64,000 nt of DNA from the NCBI GenBank assembly GCA_907163345.1, contig CAJQUN010000140.1, positions 1,488,001 to 1,552,000 of the forward strand. The letters are read 5' to 3'. The position numbers and the translations under genes are program-made. Under the pieces are notes generated by a model. That model was given only the letters and a program-made list of their open reading frames with translations. It had not been told where the DNA came from and searched no databases. This DNA comes from Haberlea rhodopensis (lineage: Eukaryota; Streptophyta; Magnoliopsida; Lamiales; Gesneriaceae). Of this stretch, positions 1 through 13,800 are shown one piece after another (within the stretch, counting starts at the first letter, position 1; each line of letters starts with the position of its first letter).

Positions 1-1452
1 CAAGAACTATTTCCTATCCCTTTCGCTTTGTTTTAGTTTATTTTGGTTTGTTTTTGTTTTTTTGATTTTGAGAGACTCCATGCGTGCTGTGACGTGTTCC
101 AACAATATGCCCCACGAGCTGATGAGGAATTGGACAACGATCACTGACGGTCGTTGTCAACGGTACATGCTTTGTTGTACTTTCCATGATTATTACATTG
201 AGGACAATGCATGAATTAAGTTTGGGGGAGTGCATTACTGTGTCATGCTTCTTATTTGGAAATTGATCGTTTCTGGAGCACCAACAAAAAAATTTCTTGA
301 AAATGAGTTCAATTAGTAAGATAAGAATAAATCATAGTAGTGGTCTCTATTTCATGATGATATTAGTCTCACTATGCATGTCAACTTGAGTTTTGATGAT
401 TGTAAGACTTGTTTGTGAATATCTTGTTTTGAGTAGCATGTCAAAGATGAGGAATATTTTGAGCACATTTGAGTCATAATCTTGTGAATTGCATTTGTAG
501 TAGTGAAATTTTTTGTGAACTTGATGAATTGTTTTGAGCATCTTAGAGTACCTCAGACTATTTTATGATGACACTTTGAGGCGAAATTTTGTAGTCATGA
601 ACTTGATTAGGAGATGATATAGGCGATCTTTGGAACGTTTGAGCCTTTCAAGCCTACCTTATTTACATCTTTCCCTAGTGTCCAACTTTGAGCTTGATTG
701 AAAAAGAATGGAGTATGTTTAACATACTATTAGCCCCCATTCAACATTCTTTGGCAAACTCATTATACCCACCTAATTGAGCCTAAATTGAATTTTTTAT
801 CTTCACCTAAGGGAGTATAATGATTCTCATTAGATGCACATGAATTGCTATATGTTGATGAGCTTATTGTAAAAAAGATGATGAATGAGAAAAGAAAAGA
901 ACAGAAAAAGCCTTGAGAAAAAAAAAATTATTATCGAACTAAGACCCAAAGTGGCCAAGGCTAAAAGAGAAAAAGAAGAGAAGCTCAAGTTGTGCTAACA
1001 ATATGAACATTACATGCTTATACTCTCTTCTTTTTGCTATCCTATCCTTTCTTTGAAGCCAAACACCTAGGCCTAACGCTATAAGCTTAAAAAGACCTAT
1101 TGATCCAAGTCTAGGGAGTGACTACATTAGTGGAGAAGTGTTTGAAAATAGAAATATGGGGTACTCAAGGATAATCTTAACTTTCATTACCTAGCATGAT
1201 TTGATCTATGAAAAATGCATGAAACTTGAGAGTGACAATAGCACACACGCACGTTCTGATTCGAAGACATGTTGTTTGATCTAGGAGAAAACACAACTTG
1301 TTAAACTTTCTGATTTATTTTTGTTTGTCTGTAAGTGAGATGTCTGAGCTACATGATTGACTATGAATTGGTTTATTTGAATCTTCAATGTTGAACTTGA
1401 CTGTTTGATCTTATTTCTTGCTCGAGACGATCAAGTTTAAGTTTGGGGGAGT
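1..1452 (+). mobile_element. 3' internal (non-coding) part of a Ty3/gypsy LTR retrotransposon
   Basis: There is no long reading frame here. The stretch ends in the purine-rich tract TTTGGGGGAG (about 1442-1451) directly before an LTR that starts TGATA, as expected of a polypurine tract at the 3' end of a gypsy element. A second copy of the same tract (TTTGGGGGAG, about 221-230) lies 1.2 kb upstream, a layout common in large plant gypsy elements with a long untranslated region between pol and the 3' LTR. The rest of the element would lie left of the window. Confidence 0.6.
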
Positions 1453-3071
1453 TGATAGGGTTGAATATTAAGCGTTTTAGGCTATGATATGTATATGTTT
1501 TGGTGTTGATTCTTGGATTATTTTACGGTTTATGGTATATATTTCTATATTTCAGGAATCAATGTTGAAATGCATAAAAGTAGAAGAAATGAACCAAAAA
1601 TGATGAAAGAATGAATAAAGTTGAAGAAAAGAGGAAAAAAACCAGAATTCAAGACACATGTTGCTCCTTTCTCCTCAAATTACTATATGTTCGAGCCATG
1701 TTTTGGAAATGTGGTCCATATAAAAGTTGTAGAACTTTCTCTTATCTTCGCGTGGACAGCTGATTCATCAAATTTGGAGTTCATATGAGAAAGTTATGGC
1801 CAAAATACAAAACTCGCCAGAAGCTGAAAAAAAGGCGAAGAAACATCATTGAATTAATTCAACAGGCGTAATTACGCCTACTTTGAGGCGTAACTACGCC
1901 TAGCCCACGGCTTTTGAAAATTTAAGTGGCGTAATTACGCCACTTTGGAGGCGTAATTACGCCTATCACGCGGGAAGCCAGATTGTTGACACGTCGACAG
2001 GCGTAACTACGCCACTTCGGAGGCGTAATTACGCCTGATGAATTTTGGAAATTTTTGACTGCTTTCCTTATTTGATGCACAGGATTTTCTTACAAGGGAC
2101 GGACGAGACCTACTCAAGGGGGGATTATAATTCAGACCTAGACATCATAGCCTCCATCACCCATCATCCTCTCCAACCATCCATACACCATAACCATTGA
2201 AGAAGAGACACATCGGAAGAGACGGGACGACGGAGCAACGCAAGGAGTCAACGCCTCTCGTTATTTCCGTATTTCTAACTTTAGTTCTATATTTTCATTA
2301 GATTTTAATGTTTAGAATGTTGCAAAACATGTTTATGCATTGTTATTTGATGGAGATTGTCGGCCAGGTTTGTTATCAAGACTTAGGGGATCCTTTGTAT
2401 GAACCCATGATTTTAATTGAATGTTTTTGATTGATTCTTATTATCTAAGTGCTTAGATCATTGTTCTTCATGCTTTTAAGGGTTTGGACATCTTTGAATG
2501 ATATTTAAATTACAATCGAGATCGAGAGATAAAATTGTGATTCGATATAGTGATTTACGCCGTGGATTTCAGACTGATATCGAGAGATGAAGTCAAATAC
2601 ACGTGTGATAGCTATAGATATCTAGTAATCGAAAGCTAGAAGTTTTCACGGATCTTAATACAATATTGTGTTGTTAAATAAGTACACGAGAGTGACTTAC
2701 TGCAATTTGATATTAGGTTTAATATAACTCGAGAGAGTATATTGGATAAATTTGGAAAACTCGTCACCTTAGATTGTTTGAATTCAATTCTTAACTAATA
2801 GGTGAATTGTAGGGGATTACTTAGGTGAACCGAAAGTCTTGATAATTGTTTCTTCTGATTTTATTCTTATTCGTTCTTGTGTTTTTGGGTTAATCTTGAG
2901 TTCATTAGTCAATTTAGTTAATTAATCACAACCAGTTATCGTAGACTAAATATAGTTAAACTAGTGGAGTTTGGTAATTATTTCCTAGTCCTCGTGGGTT
3001 CGACAATCCGTACTTTTCATATCATTATACTAAAACTTGACACCGTGCACTTGCGGTACACAATCGCTACA
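1453..3071 (+). mobile_element. Ty3/gypsy LTR (3' LTR)
   Basis: The LTR starts TGATAGGG just after a polypurine tract. It ends near 3071 (CTACA) after a segment reading CGTGCACTTGCGG, which is typical of the end of many plant gypsy LTRs. Directly beyond it begins unrelated Copia gag sequence on the other strand, so this element inserted into, or truncated, that Copia copy. The exact 3' end is uncertain by a few bases because no second LTR is visible for comparison. Confidence 0.55.
1865..2035. repeat. Six palindromes GGCGTAATTACGCC in the gypsy LTR
   Basis: The 14-bp palindrome GGCGTAATTACGCC, or its one-base variant GGCGTAACTACGCC, occurs at 1865, 1887, 1928, 1950, 2000 and 2022. They form three pairs, each with starts 22 bp apart. 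Confidence 0.9.
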
Positions 3072-3612
3072 CTGCAAAATACTGTTTAAAATAATAGCGA
3101 TCACTTCCCTGTTGGATATATCCTTACCAAGGCTCTTGAGTTCATTGATGATTCCAGTTACTCTTTCATCATACTCACTGGGAGTTTCTCCGGACATCAT
3201 TTTGATGTTTTCGAACTTCTGTAGGGTGACAGTGAGCTTGTTTTCCTTGGTTTGGTCATTTTCTTCGCACAGCTGGGCAATCTTTTCCCATATGTCTTTA
3301 GCAGTGGGACACATCTTGATTTTGTTGAACATGTTTTTTGTCCAATGTTTTGAACAATATGTATTTGGCCACATTGTCCAGATTTGTTTTTTTCTTTTCC
3401 TCATTTGTCCAGGAAGCTCTGTCCTTCTCGACCATCTGAGGTTCACCACCAGTAATGGTAGCTATTGTATTGATCTTCATGATCTTCATTGGTCCATCAG
3501 TGATAACGAACCACATGTCATCATCTTGGGAACTCAGATGTGCTTGCATACGAACTCTCCAGTCATCGTATTTATCTTTCTTGAACATGGGAATCTTGCT
3601 GAATGAGGCCAT
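3072..3612 (-). pseudogene. Copia gag N-terminal fragment, frameshifted
   Basis: Two overlapping minus-strand frames together give the N-terminal half of a Copia Gag polyprotein. The part at 3298-3612 starts MASFSKIPMF and contains the KYDDWRVRMQAHL pattern (DUF4219-like start). The part at 3072-3449 contains DIWEKIAQLCEEN and ENIKMMSGETPSEYDERV (UBN2/Gag family). A frameshift near 3300-3400 separates them. The fragment stops at the gypsy LTR boundary, so the nucleocapsid and all of pol are missing. It lies just downstream (minus strand) of a primer-binding site and LTR, as expected for a 5' element end. Confidence 0.7.
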
Positions 3613-3647
3613 CAGTTTTTAGTAATTCTCAAGATTGAGAATACCTT

Positions 3648-3659
3648 GCTCTGATACCA
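3648..3659 (-). other. Copia primer-binding site (initiator tRNA-Met type)
   Basis: On the minus strand this reads TGGTATCAGAGC, the usual plant Copia primer-binding sequence complementary to the 3' end of initiator tRNA-Met. It lies two bases from the LTR end at 3662. Confidence 0.85.
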
Positions 3660-3661
3660 CT

Positions 3662-4844
3662 TGTTAGGATCGGGGTAGTGTTTAGAAGGGGGGTTGAATA
3701 AACACTAGATTCAATTTAGATTTTACTTGGTTTGCTGCAGACTGTTAGGTACTGCAGTAGCTTCTCAATTTGTTGCAAGTCAGCAGACAATGATTATAGC
3801 GCGGAAGACGTCTGCCGGACTTGTGAGTAGTAATAACTGAATGGTATATTGCAGTAAGTAAATGACACAAATATTATTTCTAGAAGTTCGAAGCACAATT
3901 CTATGTCTCACCTTCTTCATTTGCAGGAAGGTTACACTAGAAGACTTTGGTTTACACTTTACAGTATACAACCTCCTTAGGCACTTACACAGCTTGGCCT
4001 AAACTCCTAGCAATCACAACTTTCTAAGTTGTTTACAATGTATTATGTAACACTCACACGATATATAAAACTATTTTGCTTCGAGTGTTCTTTGAGCAAC
4101 AGACTCAGTTGTAATTAATCTTTCAAGATTACAGTAATAGTTCTTTGTTGCTCTTGCTAAAACTTCAGAGTATCTCAATGACACGATTAGCTTGATGTTG
4201 ATTTTTTTGTCTTGTGTTTGATCAGATGGTTCAGCTAACATCTCCATTCTTCACTTTCATGTATTTATAGATACAGTGGTCTAACGACAACTATTCTATA
4301 TTTGGAAGAGATCAATTTCCTGTCTTCATTCCAAATTCTGATTGTCTTCTTTCCAATTTTGTTAAGCAACGGCTCTTTTATTCTGACGCTAATGGTGGCG
4401 GTGATATAGCAAGGTGCGGCGCTCTGTTGTACCTTTGTCAGAATAAGTTGCACTTATTTTGTCTTGTTGCCTTGTGCATTTGCTGGATAGTTAGACGTCT
4501 ACTGATATTTTTCTTTCAGTGAGCGCTCATTCTTCTGTACTCGGTAGATATTTTTGTCTAGTAGATGTCTGTATCCGGTAGATGTCTATCCGGTAGATGT
4601 CTGTGTTCGGTAGATGTCTATGTTCGGTAGATGTCTATGTCCGGTAGATGTCTGTATCCGGTAGATGTCTATCTGGTAGATGTCTGTATCCGGTAGATGT
4701 CTATCTGGTAGATGTCTGTGTATATGTCTATCCGATGGATGTCTGTATCCGGTAGATGTCTATGTCCGGTAGATATCTATCCGGTGGATGTCTGTGTCCG
4801 GTAGATGTTTGTGATCACCAAAACTTAGAAATATTTTCCCAACA
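3662..4844 (-). mobile_element. Copia LTR (5' LTR of the minus-strand element)
   Basis: The LTR is bounded by TGTTAGGA (3662) and TCCCAACA (4844), which are imperfect inverted termini with the canonical TG...CA. The adjacent primer-binding site and gag fragment fix its orientation as minus. It contains an internal minisatellite (4555-4806). No partner LTR is in the window. Confidence 0.7.
4555..4806. repeat. GGTAGATGTCT minisatellite inside the Copia LTR
   Basis: At least a dozen imperfect copies of (C)CGGTAGATGTCT, separated by TATC, GTATC or GTGTT variants, run in tandem. The period alternates between about 14 and 17 bp. It is wholly internal to the LTR at 3662-4844. Confidence 0.85.
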
Positions 4845-7450
4845 AAAATTTTCTCATTAAGGGGTATTCCTTGCACAACGTCGTCTAGATCTTCCCAAAA
4901 TTTTCGTTAATAGCCTCATCAACAATTTGTGGTGCATAGGCACTACGTATAAGTATGTGTTTCAGCGTGTATTAGTGGGTGTATACATTGTATATACATA
5001 TAGATGTGTGTCTCAATGTGTATTGGCGTAGGTCCATGACTTTTATACATGTGTATATAAGTAGTTCATCCAATGTTGGTTGGTTTGTGATAGCTCACGG
5101 TTTGATGGTTATGGTTAAGGTGGAAGCCTAGTTTGGTGGTGGTGATGTTGTTCTTGGTAATGTCCTTATTTTTTTCAAGTCTTGTTGGTATGAATTTAAT
5201 GTTGGATAATACCGATTTATCAACCATACATTTACACTCAAATATATATCTTGAATTATGTTTGGTCAGATTTTCATGTCTCCTTTGGATTTTGATGGTA
5301 TTGTTAAGACGTTTTGTTATATTCTGTTGGATTATGTGATATTATTGACATAGTTTTGTGATTAAATGTGAGGATATATGCATCAAGTATTAGCTGTGAG
5401 TTGATCTTTAAACTGAGTTCGTGTAGATCTTTCTTGAGCTCACGGACAACGAGGAGGGTGACTTGACGGTAATCACAGACTTTAAGGTACGTAATAACGT
5501 ACGAGCAGGTATGGTAGTAATAAATATATATTCATCACTACATGGGTTGTCCACTGTAAAGCGAAAAGGTAATTTATGAAATATATGAATCGAGTTAAAT
5601 GTTTGTGGTTATGTGAATGAAAGTAAATGAATGCTCGAGTAGGCTTAAATTCCTAGGGCATGATGAGTAGGAGAAGGGGATGAGGATCATCTTAGATGAT
5701 GGGCATATTGGCCTTAAAATGATATCAATTATGAATGAGTCATAACGACGTATTGTTGAGTCATCGACTTAACTCGGTAGTGAGTATTGCGATTATAATG
5801 TTGATAACAAGCTCGGTAAATTGTGAAATTATGAAACAGGAGCAGTTTGAGAGATCATCCACCATTTTAGGAAACGAACATGAAGTGTTTCATTATAATA
5901 CGTATCGTTTCTTTTGAAATTATTAATTGTGTATTTGATACCTAGATGTTATCATGTTGGTTTATGATCACCCTGCATGGGGGCTATTTCTGTTGAAACT
6001 GGTACAACATGACTATGATGTTTTTTGGAGGGAAGGCTCGAGCTAGTTGAACAATGATGCTTTCAGAAGCGTAGTAGAAGCATGGATTGCATCCATACGT
6101 TTTTATGCATTTAAATTGGCATTCATGTATTCGTTGCTCGCGTGTGAGCACATTGATGCATGTATATGGTTTTTATGCTTGTTTCGAAGTTCTCCTTTCA
6201 TTCAAGTGTTATAGATGCATGTTATTTTGATGAGAATGTGAGTTATGATTTATTGGGGGAATAGATTATTATATTGATTATTTTTGTTGACTTGGAGATG
6301 ATATTAGGCTTTTTTGTTATTTTTGGGGAAGTCAAGTTTACAGAGAAAAATAGTATGTATTGTGGATTTGATGAGGATTGTGGATTTGATGAGGGATTAT
6401 ATTATTTAAATTGCTCTTGTCCCGGCAGGCCTATTTATGGGACGTTCTGTCGAAATTTTTATAAAATCCATGTTACGATTTTTGGGATATGTTGATGAAA
6501 GTTAGAGACTTATGGCATGAGGAAATGATTACACATGTATTCAATGACCTGCTCTCGTTCATCTGGCATGTGTGCAACTCATTACGATGTAAATTGAGGG
6601 AATTATTGAAGCATATATTATGTATGTGACGTCATTAATACTTAAATGATGTATTAAGGGTTGGGGAACTACGATTTTGGTCATAATTAAAGTTTGAATC
6701 GGCCTTGCTTTATGACTTTTAACAAATTGAGCTAGCTATTCAACCTATTTTGAAGCACTTCATTTCAATATCCGAGCAATGTGATATAATCGAAAGACTC
6801 AGCGACACTCGGATTTCAACATAATAGTTTTCTTGTTTCAGCAGTGTAGCTTTCCTTGCACATCATCAAGTACTAAATTTTTCTATAAGACGCATACTTG
6901 ATGAAGTATGTTAGTATCACAATAATTAGTTTTGTTAACATCAAAATCAAGATTATTCGGGTTTCTAAAACCCAACAATATCATTGTTGTGATAGGGATA
7001 AAATATTCATTTTAGTTAAATTCATAGAAAAATGGACCATAATTTTACCTATATGGATCAATTAGACTATGAATTAAAATTTACGTATCAATGTGATATT
7101 TAATCAAATTTTTGTGTACCTAAAAGTTATTTACTCATTTAATTTTGATGTTAAGCCGTAGTCTAAATTTATGAAACTGAAATTTAGAAAACAAAGTATT
7201 TCCACACATATTAATATTTCTCAGAAATAAAATTGGAATAGTTTGACATTTAATATTCATATAATTTTCTAAAAATTATGACTTTCCTCGATATAAATTA
7301 TATTAATAATGAGGCCATTTTAAAAACAGATTTTGAGGAGAATCAATCTTAAAAATTTCCCGAATTTTTAAAAAATATATAAAAAAAAACATAAATTGAA
7401 CATCAATATTTTTTTAAATTAATAATATGATATCCATCCCTACAGTGCAA
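4845..7450. other. Intergenic; possible old LTR remnant around 5400-6660
   Basis: I see no supportable gene. The part around 5630-6660 has the composition and phrasing of decayed gypsy LTR sequence: short GC-containing islands, and a segment CGTTCTGTCGAAATTTTTAT near 6444 that resembles plant gypsy LTR text. No termini, primer site or polypurine tract could be found, so this is only an impression. The remainder is AT-rich single-copy-looking DNA. Confidence 0.25.
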
Positions 7451-7866
7451 AACAAAAGTGATCAGATCATATGTACTTGTCAATAGCGGTCCCAATCCGA
7501 AAACAAATAAAAGTTCCCCTGTTGCCCCAAATTTCTTTGCTAACGAATCATATGTTGCCACGCATATTATGACAGGACCCACAAATTTTATCGGCTGACG
7601 CGGCTTTCCGCGTCGCTTCTATCCGGAGATCTTACCAACCGCACCTTGATTAGACGATAACTGCGCTTTCTCCATTAAAATATTAGCCCTCACGATTTTC
7701 ATAATACTGCAGAAAATTACAGTAATTCGAACCGTAGAGAATTGCTCAACCTTTGTCTGACATTGACGTCTGGAAGACTTAAAGCATGAAACGACCAACT
7801 TCCACTGATGCGTAGCTTTACCGAAAAACATAACAGACTTCAAATCTCAGCAAAGTTCGAAAGCGA

Positions 7867-10800
7867 ATGGCGGAGATTGAGCCTTTGTTGATGAACGGAA
7901 CCGCCGAGGAGGAGGACCAACCATCGGAGCGTGAGAAACCAGTGAAGAGGAGAAGCAGTTCAAAAGCTGCTCGTGTCGCTTCGCTCGATGTCTTCCGAGG
8001 GCTTTGTGTTTTTGTATTGCTTCTTTTTCCTTGTCAGCTCAATTTTGATAAAATGATTTTAAAATCCGAATGAATTGAAAATCTGATTGAATTGCTTTCT
8101 ATAAAGCTATTAATTTGTTTAAATTGTTCAGAATGTTTTGGGTATTTCCCATGTTTCACAATGTTTGATTAATTTGGACCTTGGCTTGACTGTTGGTGGG
8201 TGAATATGAAGCTTATTATCGATATCCTGTTGTGCATTTTGTTTCTGATCCTGCTGGGTTTGCACTTTTTCATCTCGAAGTTTATGACATTGAAATATGG
8301 AACTAGAAGTTCCGTCCTAAAGATTGTTGAGAGGCGCTTGAAATGCTGTTCGTTAAGAGGATAGCTTGCTGATTCTTAATATTTTAAGGGACTAACAAGC
8401 TTTAGGATTTGTGCAATAAATCACAGCAGAATATATAAGATCTGAAACACCCACCTATTCTAACTTGAGTAAAAAAATATGATTGTAGCAGTTAGTTTAA
8501 GTAATCCAGAAAGTAATTGGGGCGACCAATCTTTTGTTGACTTAAATATTCTTTCCTTACAGCTCATGATGCTTGTAGATTATGGGGGCTCGATTTTTCC
8601 AGTTATTGCTCATACCCCTTGGAATGGTGTTCACTTGGCAGACTTTGTTATGCCTTTCTTCCTTTTTGTTGCTGGAGTGTCAGTGGGAATCGTGTACAAG
8701 GTAAAGTATACATGTGTAACGGGAGTCTGACTATCATGGTTTGTAAAAAGGGGAACGGAAAGGCCGGAATGGGACGGGAACGGCTCCTTCCGTTCCAAAG
8801 TTCCAGGCTAAAACGGGTATGTATTTATGTCGGCGATTTTACGGCCTCCGCGGAACAGAATGAGGATTTCTCGGAATGAAACGACGATTCCACGGCCAGG
8901 AAGGAACGGATTTTTTTTAATTTTTTTCAATAATTTTTTAAATAATTTTATTTAATTAATTTTAATTTTAAAAAATACTGTGACAATAACCGCGATCGTT
9001 CCGTGAAATGTCGGTGGAACCAGAACAGAGGCCTCCGTTCCGTCACGGCGACGGCTATGGCTACGGCGAACCATGCTGATTATTTTCATCTCCAAACCTT
9101 TAGTTGTACCTAGCCTGAATAAATTTGGAAAAATTTATATAATTCAGTTTTGTGAATGTGGCCCATTTTAATAAAAACTTAGGGAGTTATGTGGTTCACT
9201 TTTGAATATCATTTCTGTCTTGGAAATTGCAGAAAGTTCCCAACAGGGTTGAAGCTACATGGAAGGCACTTCTTAAAGCATTGAAAGTTCTCGTTCTTGG
9301 TGTTTTACTTCAGGGTATTGTAAATAACTTTCTGCTTTTATGTCTGTCAATGAATGTGTACATGTAGCGTAGGGATATTAGTTCAAGTTCCCGATAATTC
9401 CTTGAATAAAACGTATGTACGAAAATATATGTACTATTCACTCTCGTCATGACATAATTTTAAATTTAAGATCCTTTTCTGAGCCAAAAAAGAATCATGG
9501 AGATAGTGGAGGAAGAGAGGTAATGATGGAATTGTGCCTTTTGATCCAACATGGGTTTGGGAAAAAAGAAATGGTCAATTCCTTTGTTATAAAATGAGGC
9601 TTGGTCCTTCAGTTTTAAGTGCACCAGTCAATATCTTGTCTAACAATTTTTTGGCTTTAAGAAAATTTCTCTATTATTTTAGAATCTTATAAAATTCTGA
9701 GTATGTTCTTAGGTTGTAGCTTTGACTGATGTTCCACGTCATAAAAGATTTTATTACGTGTCTTTCTTGTATATTGGAGAGGTGTAAGTTATAAAATGCG
9801 GCTAGTGAGAAAGCTTTGAGGGTGTGTTTAGGGTGAGCAAAAAAATTGTATGGTTGTAATAATATTCCATATAGTACATTTTCTTCTTTGGTCCTTGTGG
9901 TTTTTGTCCTGATTTGGGAGTTTTCCACGTTAAATCATTATGTCGTTATTATTTCTCATTTTCTCTTTAACTAAAAGGTGCAGATCCTGTGGGTGAATTT
10001 GGAGAGTCAAATTCCCATCAGGTAACACTGATTTTTGATAGGGTGAAGCAACAGAGTGACGTCTCAATGATAAATCATGTGATGTTACTAACGTGCTGGT
10101 GCATCATATTTTAAAGGATAGTCTTTCTGATTCCATTAGCAACCTAGTTCCCAACTCTATTATCATGTTCTAGTTTGTGTATCATGGTTGACAACAGTTC
10201 AAAATATCATTTCTTTATTCTGTTTCAAATTTGACATGGAATAACTGCTGCGTATGCTGATTCATAATCAAGGATTCAAAAGTTTACATTATTTCAGGAG
10301 GATATTTTCATGGTGCTACTTCTTTGAGTTATGGAGTGGACATTGAAAAGCTAAGACTGCCTGGCATCTTGCAGGTTCTTAGGCACCCATTTTTTCTTAT
10401 TAACTTGTATTATTTGTCAACAGATACTTGCTGAAAATAAAAGATGCCTTTTTCCGAAGGAAAAGATATTAGGTTCATGTAAACGTAAGACATTTTATTA
10501 ACTTGACCGTATGCGGGTGTGAAAGAAAGATTGCATATTAAATAGTTCTCTGAGTGAGAACATCATCAACATGGACCCTATCTTATAGAATTGTTTCTGC
10601 GAGCATAAAATTTGATAAGCCACTCCCTTGATTTTAATATTAGATTCTTTAATCAGTAAACAGAATCGATCTAGTCAAACTGTGGACATTGTGCTCCTTA
10701 TATACGAAGTTATTCTATCATGACTTTTTTCTAGGTGTTTTGAGAGTGGTGGTATCGGTGGTTAAACTATGGTTGTCAAGAGTTCTCCTTTCCCATGATG

Positions 10801-13800
10801 TTACATTTAAGAATTTAAGTGAACAAAATGGCATGCCTTATTTTGGTTCCATCACTGTGTCTTATTTTCTTTTAAGCTGCAAACCCAACAGGTTATTTTT
10901 GAAGAGTCTCTCATTTTTTGAATTCAAGAAAGTAAAATAACTGTGCTGCTTGGTCTTGTAGACAGATTAGCAATTGCAGTAACTGAGAAGATCATAAGCA
11001 TCCTTATCGTTTTCATCCGAGAAAATGCTGGATGCTTTGTTTTTTCCCTCTAAAAAAAGATGCTGTGTTAATTGGTCTGATGAGGATTTGCAAATTAACT
11101 CAGGGTGCTACCGGACCGGCCGGTTCCGGATTAGAACGGATTGGAACCAATCCGAGATCCGGATCGGAGGTTCCTGACCGGTTTCGGGTTGGACCGGTTC
11201 CAACCCGGTCCGGTCCTTTTTATTTTTATTTTTTAATTTATAATATTTGAAATTAATACTAAATTAAATAAATTGATGAATGAATTGTGTATTCACAATT
11301 CATACTTTATTGAATTTGAAACATATGTAGATAAAAGTTACAACATTTGAAATTAATAAAAAAAATGTACATTATCATTTATTCATCATAATTTATTAAT
11401 ATTGTCTACACATATTCTTCTTCTTATTCGGAACAATAGCCTAAGAACTTGTCGACTGCTCCTTCTCTTTTATTCTTTGACTCAACATCAAACCAATCTT
11501 TGAGCAATGTAAGCATGTACAATGATTGAGAAGAAAGACTACTCATGTGGTCTTCAATGATTCGGCCACATGTTGAGAAGGCCGATTCCAATGCTACACT
11601 TGACGATTGCTCCGAAAATACGCCTCTAGCCATTTTGGCTTTGACACGATACTGTATTGAATTTGCTTTCCACGATCTCATCTTTTATGAAAACTTGACT
11701 ACAGAAGAACTACAACTCGCACGATGTGCTCGTTGCCATTCTTTTACTCTCAGCTTCTTCCTTCCAAGACTCCTCAGTACATTAATCTCTCCCCTTCTTG
11801 ACTGGTTGTGTCTTCTCCCTCCTCTTATCTTTGTGCTGATGACCATTGTGCTTGTTCACTATGATAAAATCCAAATATTTTGGAGATAAAGCATAATTGA
11901 CGTCTTTTGATCGTCAACATCATTCTCCCAAAAAATTGCATAATATTAAAAAAAAACATCAAACGATCCTACGCCTTGACTAGGGTTTAACAGTGTAGAA
12001 GTGCACATGTGATATTGTTTCCCAATATTTTTTTAAATTTTACCTCCATGCGAGCAACAAACATGACCGAATCATGATCATCTCTAATTTCAATAAATTT
12101 ACAAAACATGTTGAATAAAAAGTGGAAGGAAAAATGAGTAGTAGGATAAGAAACACCGGGAAAACGTCGGTTTAATTAAAAATAGATAACAAAGCATAAC
12201 AATTAGTAACAAAATCCCAATCATCATCGGTCAATAAACAACTTTCATCACTGTCAGATATTTGATAAAAATTATAGAAAGACGTCAAAAGAACTTGATA
12301 ACGTAACATCAAATATAACATATGGTACAAAGAATTCCAACGAGTTTGTATAGGTGGCGGAAAACTAATATACCTAACACCATTACTTGCATAAGTATGT
12401 TTCAATTCACGTTTAATGCGTGATTGACATAACCATTTAGTACACTTCTTATGTTTTTCAATGCTAATTGATTTAGTATCTTCATAACCAACTTTTACAC
12501 CCAAGTTAATTATTTGACATGCACATCTAATATGGAAAAAAACACCATCAAGCATAGGTTTTAACAGTGCTTTTAAATCATACCCTGCTTTTTTGGACGG
12601 TTACTCGTTCAACTCCCGACAATAGTGCCTCTGGATGACTCCAATTTTTTTCACGATCTAGTTCCGTCCCCGAATCGGACTAACCAGGAATCGGTGGAGA
12701 ACCGGTTCCAGCCCATTCGAACCGGTCCGATCCTCCGATCCGGGCAGGTTCCTGATCGGACCTTTAATCCTGGCCGGATCTCCCGGGTCCGTTCCAAACC
12801 GGATTGAGACGGTTCGGTTTCGTTAAGCAGCTGAAAATTACCAGATTACACTTGTTTTTCAGTTTTGCTTGTTAATCCCATCTCAAGTCAGAATTTGAGG
12901 AGAATTGATTGCATTAGTAAATTTGTATGCTAAACATATTTCACAAGTTTGCGAAATTTAATACAGAGGATAGCCACTGGATACATTGTAGCGGCTTTGT
13001 GTGAAATATGGCTCCCATGTCAAAGATGGAGAGGAGATGGTTTATGCAAAACTTATAAATGGCAATGGTAAGCATGCCAAGCCTAGCATGATCTGGGTGC
13101 TTTAAATGTTAAAACCTTTTATTTTTCTCTGATAATTTTATTGGACTTCATTTTCTGAGAGCATTTAAATTTCTTGTTTCTAGGTTTGTTGTATTTTCTT
13201 TGTCTGTCATATATTTATGGCTATTGTATGGAATCTATGTTCCGGATTGGCAATTCAGTGTGGTGCTATCCGATTCCTCCACAACTGCAAATAACACCTT
13301 TGTTTACAAGGCAAGAAAATGGTCCAGGTTTCTTTTTTTTTTCTTTTCAATTTTTTATTGCTCTGATATTGGCCTTCCAATTCAGTAGTTGACTTCCTTT
13401 GGTAGGGATCTTTCGCATTTCACATTATTGAAACTGAATCAATAACTTTTACAGAAAATGATATATATTTTTTTGTAAGAAAATCGTATCATATTTTAAA
13501 CAACGGCCAGAAAGTTGGAGCCAAATATATTTGACAGCTTTAAGTTAACTACAGGTCTAAAATAAGAAGTAATGAGGTGGATTTATCTCAAAATGTTCAA
13601 AAAGAGAGTCGACTAAAGCATTTATTTGTTTACTCTACAACTTCAGCAGTGCAGACCTCAAAAGGTTAATATCTGCTACAGGATGAAAAGAAAAAGGAAC
13701 ATGTAAAAGGAAGATAAAAGACACAGCGCCTCAGTTCGAACAAAGATACTATTAATAATGATGTATTTGAACTACGCAAGCCAGATATAAGATTAAAAAC

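Noticed and set aside
3037..3606. Plus-strand 189-codon frame, hydrophobic
   Set aside because: It is antisense to the Copia gag fragment; composition follows from the opposite strand.
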